Part shown: in pieces, positions 59,761 through 64,000 of the stretch
Layout: every line of letters begins with the position of its first letter
Position numbering within the stretch: the stretch's first letter is position 1
Assembly (NCBI RefSeq): GCF_002288925.2
Contig: NW_022098036.1
Span: 40,954,614-41,018,613 of the forward strand
Source: Delphinapterus leucas
Lineage: Eukaryota; Chordata; Mammalia; Artiodactyla; Monodontidae
Reading direction: 5' to 3'
Length of the DNA stretch: 64,000 nt
Made by a program: the position numbers and the translations under genes
The notes under the pieces: model-generated
The model's database searches: none
Told to the model about the DNA's origin: nothing
The model's input: only the letters and a program-made list of their open reading frames with translations

Positions 59761-61372
59761 TGACTTAACCTAACTGAAATAACTACAGAAGGCACACCCT
59801 TTTCAAGAACACACAGGATGTTTTACAAAATAAAATAACCATATACTGACCGCAAAGCAAGTCTAAATAGATTTCAAGGTATTTAAATCGTTTAGATATG
59901 CCCTCTGGACAAAACACCTCCAGAAAAGCATTATATTTTATTTCTTTGTTTCAAATTCTGCAAAGGAAGGATGTCTAATTTCTCTTATTTCTGATAAATG
60001 TCATGTAGTGTTAAATTGGTTTAGCCCTTCTTTTCTGGCCTCTTTGTGTCATAGCCCTTACAGTTTTTGTTTTTGTTTATTTTTATTGTTCTTGTTTGCT
60101 TGTTCTTTTGGTGAAAGCCTACTTTTTTCCCTCAGTTTTTAAAGTTTGTTTCTAAAGTACTAATTGACATTGATCAAGCTAATATATTTAATGACTGTAT
60201 CCATCTCTCATCATTTCCCCAACCCTAGGTTAAATTTTTTCAAAGTTGACACTGGTGGTTAATTTCTTCCATTGGTTACATTTACTCTGCCTTAGAGAGT
60301 AGTGAGACAGAGACTAAGGAGTGGACTAGAATTTGTAATTCAACAAATAATGAGGTTTGGGAAAGACAGTGGCTATAGAAATGTAGATAAGCATGATACA
60401 TGTCAATACAATGCTTACTCTTTACAATTTAGTCACTGATCAGATATGAGTTATGAAAGAAGCAATGGAAAAAAGAGAAATTATGAGAATATGGACGTAG
60501 TCTTAAGTTTGACACTGGATTTCTAAACCAAAGAGAATATCATTTACTATAATGGAAAAGGGAAGAAGAGATGAACTTGGGTGGGTGAAATGAATTTATA
60601 GTGAACAAGAAAAGATCAAGCTCTAGGAAATGACTCCCAGACTCAAATTAGAGAAATAAAATGAACCAATGAAGAGAACAAAATAAAAATGTCAAAAAAC
60701 AGAAACAAAACTGGAAGCCTGCAATGTCACAGAAGACAAATAAAAAGATTTCAATGAATATTGACTATAGCAAATAGACACTTATCAACATATAGAAAAT
60801 TTGATTTGGTACAATAATAATTATTTAGCTTAAAGAATATTTCTGACCAAAGAACAATAATTTGGATCAAATGTCATATTTTGGTAAATACTTTTCTAAT
60901 TCTATTTTTTAAATTACATTTCAATCTAGGTGAGATGGCTATAATTCTTAAATCACTTCCTACTATTTTCTAGCTACTCAATTAGATTATTTTTTTTAAT
61001 TTACACACTGTGTTTTATTTAAGGCTTCTATTTCTAAAGGAAAATATTTTATGAGTAACGTAAATTTAACTGGGGCCCTGGGGCCCCATGTGGTCCAGTC
61101 TCAGGATGGTGTCATATTAAAAGAAACAGTTGGTTCTGATCAGTAGACAGAAAGGAACTTAAAACACTTCAAATCTTTTCTGAGTCCTTTGGACCTTTAT
61201 GCACAGGAAACCATTTTTATAATTTTCTCTCCCCATCTCTGCCTTCTCAGTATCATTTGCAGGACTCATAGCTGTTCCCCAATAACTTTTTTTTCCACTC
61301 TTTATTTCCCATACCTCAAAATTCTCCAAATTTCAATCCTCACAAGTTGTATCTCTCCTCATCCTGCTTTTT
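59761..61372. other. Unassigned AT-rich stretch
   Basis: No gene or repeat that I can name. Confidence 0.4.
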
Positions 61373-62040
61373 TCTTTAAACATCTTTATTGCAGTATAAT
61401 TGCTTTACAATGGTGTGTTAGTTTCTGCTTTATAACAAAGTGAATCAGCTATACATATACATATATCCCCATATCTCTTCCCTCTTGTGTCTCCCTTCAA
61501 CCCTCCCTGTCCCACCCCTCTAGGTGGTCACAAAGCACCGAGCTGATCTCCCTGTGCTATGGGGCTGCTTCCCACTAGCTATCTACTTTACATTTGGTAG
61601 TGTATATATGTCCATGCCACTCTCTCACTTCGTCCCAGCTTACCCCTCCCCCTCCTCGTGTCCTCAAGTCCATTCTCTATGTCTGTGTCTTTACTCCTGT
61701 CCTGCCCCTAGGTCCATCAGAACCATTTTTTTAAAATTCCATATATATATGTTACCATACGGTATTTGTTTTTCTCTTTCTGATTTACTTCACTCTGTAT
61801 GACAGACTCTAGGTCCATCTACTTCACTACAAATAACTGTTTTATTTCTTTTTATGGCTGAGTAATATTCCATTGTATATATGTGTCACATCTTCTTTAT
61901 CCATTTGTCTGTCGATGGACACTTAGGTTGCTTCCATGTCCTGGCTATTGTAAATAGAGGTGCAATGAACCTTGTGGTACATGACTCTTTTTGAATTATG
62001 GTTTTCTCAGGGTATATGTCCAGTAGTGGGATTGTTAAAA
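61373..62040 (-). mobile_element. 5'-truncated antisense L1, same lineage as the 20.8-kb element
   Basis: Reverse-strand L1 3'UTR and the ORF2 C-terminal end: AACATCTTTATTGCAGTATA, CAAAGCACCGAGCTGATCTC, GGCTGCTTCCCACTAGCTAT, GGCTGAGTAATATTCCATTG and GTATATGTCCAGTAGTGGG. It parallels about 27620-28290 of the full L1 in reverse. The 92-codon plus-strand frame at 61524-61802 is antisense repeat. The reverse of the G-rich tract lies at about 61495-61523. Confidence 0.88.
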
Positions 62041-62079
62041 AAATAAAAAATAATAGAACTACCATACAACCCAATATAA

Positions 62080-62660
62080 AATATTTTATTTTACCTTCTT
62101 TTATTCCTTCGATGATATTCTTCCTTTCTTTTATGCAGATCCAGTTTCTGACCCATATAAATTTTCTTCTCCCTGAAGAACTTCTTTTAACATATCTTGC
62201 AAGGCAGGTCTACTGGCCAGGAAGGCTCTCAGTTTGTTTTTGTCTGAGAAGGTCTTTATTTCTCCCTCACTATTGAAGGATAATTTCACTGGATATAGAA
62301 ATCTATACTTTGATTTTTTTTCTTTATTTTAAATACTTTAAAAATTTCACCTCACTCTCTTTTTGCTTGCATGATTTCTGATGAAAAGTCCACTGTAATT
62401 TTTTTCCTTATTTCTCTATAAGTAAGGTGTCTTGTTTACTTTGGCTCCTTTCAAGATGTCTCTTCATCTTTGCTTTTTTGTTGTTTGAATATGATATGAC
62501 TAAGTGTAGAATTTGATATATATCCTCATTGCTGTTCTTTTAACTTCTCAGGTTTGTATTTGGTGTGTGTTATTAATTTTGGAAAATTCTTGGCCATTAT
62601 TAACTCAAATATTTCTTTTGCTCCATTTTCTCTTTTTTCACCTTCTGATATTCCCCATGG
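62080..62660 (-). mobile_element. Antisense old L1M/HAL1 ORF1 region
   Basis: TTTCTGATGAAAAGTCCACT, TCCTTTCAAGATGTCTCTTC, GATATGACTAAGTGTAGAAT, TTGGAAAATTCTTGGCCATT and CTCAAATATTTCTTTTGCTC follow old L1 ORF1 DNA in reverse. GGCAGGTCTACTGGCC and GAGAAGGTCTTTATTTCTCC precede it as the next part. Confidence 0.65.
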
Positions 62661-63299
62661 CCAGCTAATATTCTACTAAAAAATAAAATAGAATATAAAA
62701 TTAAGTAAAATAAAATAAGGAGCAGCATTGCAATGCTTTGAATATGATTTGATCCATTAAAGAAAATAATCTATCTGCATAAAGGTTCATAAAGTTTATA
62801 GTTAATATGTAATTTAGAATATTTTGAACTAAAGGGTTTTTTGTTTTTCTTTAGTGTTTTTAAATAAAAGTAAACTGAATTTGAATATAGACTTTTCCCT
62901 AAAGAATTGAAATAATTATCATTGCTTCATTACTTTCCTTGTCTTAATTTTCTTATCATATCTATGTATATGGAGATTATAGATCTGTAATCCTTAGTGC
63001 AATTCCTGATATGATACATATCTTCAATGAATATTTGTTCTCCCTTTCCTTTTTGTAATCTGGATGCTGGTCCAAGGATATGGTTGCTGTCTAATTTCTC
63101 GAACATGTCAAGGAATGGAAAGTAAACTGTAGTACATTATTATGTCAAGGCCAGCAAATATATCATTTTATAAAACTGACAATAAAAAACTTCTCTTTAA
63201 AAATTACAAGGTTGCTTTTAAGGTTTGACGCCAACATCAACAATGCACTGCCAGCTTCTGATTAGTTTATACAGAAGTATTTAAGAACAAAGAAGAGGC
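62661..63299. other. Unassigned AT-rich stretch
   Basis: No gene or repeat recognised. Confidence 0.4.
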
Positions 63300-64000
63300 A
63301 CACTGTACCACACAAAAATTTGCACATGTAAGTTTATTGTAGCTTGATTTATAATTGCCAAAACTTTGAAGCAGCCAAGAGGTCCTTCAAAACGTGAATG
63401 GAATACAACAGATAAACTGTGGTACATCCATACAATGTCATATTACTCAGGGATAAAAAGAAATAAGCTACCCAGCCATGATAAGACATGGAGGAACATT
63501 GAATATATATTACTTAGTGAAAGCCGCCAGTCTGCAAAGTCTGCATGTTGTATGATTCCAACTACCTGACCTCCTGGAAAGAGAAAAACTATAGGGATAG
63601 TAAAAAAAAAAAAAAATCAGTAGTTGCTAGGGGTTGATGTGGGAGGGGTGAAGAGGTAGAGAACAGGGGATTTTCAGGGCAGTGAAACTATTGCGTATGA
63701 TACTCTTATGATAGATACATAACATTATACATTTGGAAAAGCCCATAGAGCTGTACAATAAAAGAGTGAACTTTAAACTATGGGCTTTAGTTAACAATAA
63801 CATATCAATACTGGTTCATCAATTTTAATAAAAGTACCAGGCCAATGCAAGATGTTAATAATAGGGAAACTGGTTGGGGTTTGCGGAGGGTGGGGGACAG
63901 ATGAGAAGGGAGAGAGTATAGGGAACTCTGTACTTTCCGTTCAATTTTTCTGTAACCTACAGCTACTGTAATAAGTCAAGTCTACTAATTAATAAAGTAA
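63300..64000 (+). mobile_element. L1M (MA/MB-like) ORF2 end and 3'UTR, at the window edge
   Basis: The ORF2 end is visible in a 67-codon frame at 63366-63569, with DKLWYIHTMSYYSGIK matching the L1 C-terminal [11 protein letters not shown] region. The 3'UTR follows: AGTAGTTGCTAGGGGTTGAT, TCAGGGCAGTGAAACTATT, TGGTTCATCAATTTTAATAA, GGGAACTCTGTACTTTCCG and a final AATAAAG-like end. The true 3' end may lie at or just past position 64000. Confidence 0.85.

Noticed and set aside
61524..61802. 92-codon plus-strand frame
   Set aside because: It is the antisense of an L1 3'UTR. The same frame exists in reverse at the 3' end of the full L1 (27992-28231).
63366..63569. 67-codon frame resembling a protein C-terminus
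   Set aside because: The similarity is real but is to the L1 ORF2 end. It is a decayed repeat, not a host gene.

Overview
This window reads as nuclear DNA of a mammal, most likely a cetacean (whale or dolphin). The main evidence is a set of tRNA-derived SINEs of the CHR type found in cetaceans, hippos and ruminants, one nearly full-length L1 of artiodactyl/cetacean type, and an older layer of pan-mammalian repeats (L2, MIR, HAL1, L1M, MER5, MER20, MLT1). The DNA is AT-rich. I see no convincing host protein-coding exon, rRNA, tRNA, CRISPR array or operon. It looks like a gene desert or the inside of a long intron. The species cannot be fixed from the sequence alone.

Layout. 0-3.1 kb: a CHR SINE and two old LTR remnants, one of them split by a second CHR SINE. 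3.1-6 kb: unassigned AT-rich DNA with a (CA)n run and a perfect 12-bp hairpin. 6-8.15 kb: an old HAL1 ('half L1') carrying a CHR SINE. 8.15-20.3 kb: mostly unassigned DNA with a CHR SINE at 9.9 kb, an L1 3' end at 11.8 kb, an antisense L1 fragment at 12.8 kb, and L2 and MIR remnants. 20.77-28.32 kb: the centrepiece, an L1 with 5'UTR promoter, ORF1, ORF2, 3'UTR, poly(A) and a 17-bp target-site duplication. 28.3-39.6 kb: old L1M and L2 pieces, an MLT1 LTR and a long unassigned stretch. 39.6-44 kb: a nest of L2, MER5-type DNA transposons, an L1 endonuclease fragment and a MIR. 44.8-45.1 kb: an L1 3' end broken by a 100-N assembly gap inside a TA microsatellite. 47-49.4 kb: two CHR SINEs of one subfamily. 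52.5 kb: MER20. 55.8-59.4 kb: a decayed L1M. 61.4-62.7 kb: two antisense L1 pieces. 63.3-64 kb: an L1M 3' end running to the window edge.

The only genes with recognisable function are the L1 ORFs. ORF1p is an RNA-binding coiled-coil chaperone. ORF2p supplies endonuclease and reverse transcriptase. Both act in target-primed reverse transcription, and this machinery (from active copies) also explains the SINE insertions. Each ORF of this copy carries one small frameshifting deletion, so as assembled it is probably immobile, although it is otherwise open from end to end and looks recent.

I found no previously undescribed biological system. The most useful observations are the near-intact L1 and its two lesions, the 273-bp tandem duplication in its 5'UTR, a strong G-quadruplex motif in its 3'UTR, insertions dated by nesting and target-site duplications, and a few unassigned stretches that could be conserved non-coding elements. 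Repeat family names come from memory of consensus sequences, not from a database search.
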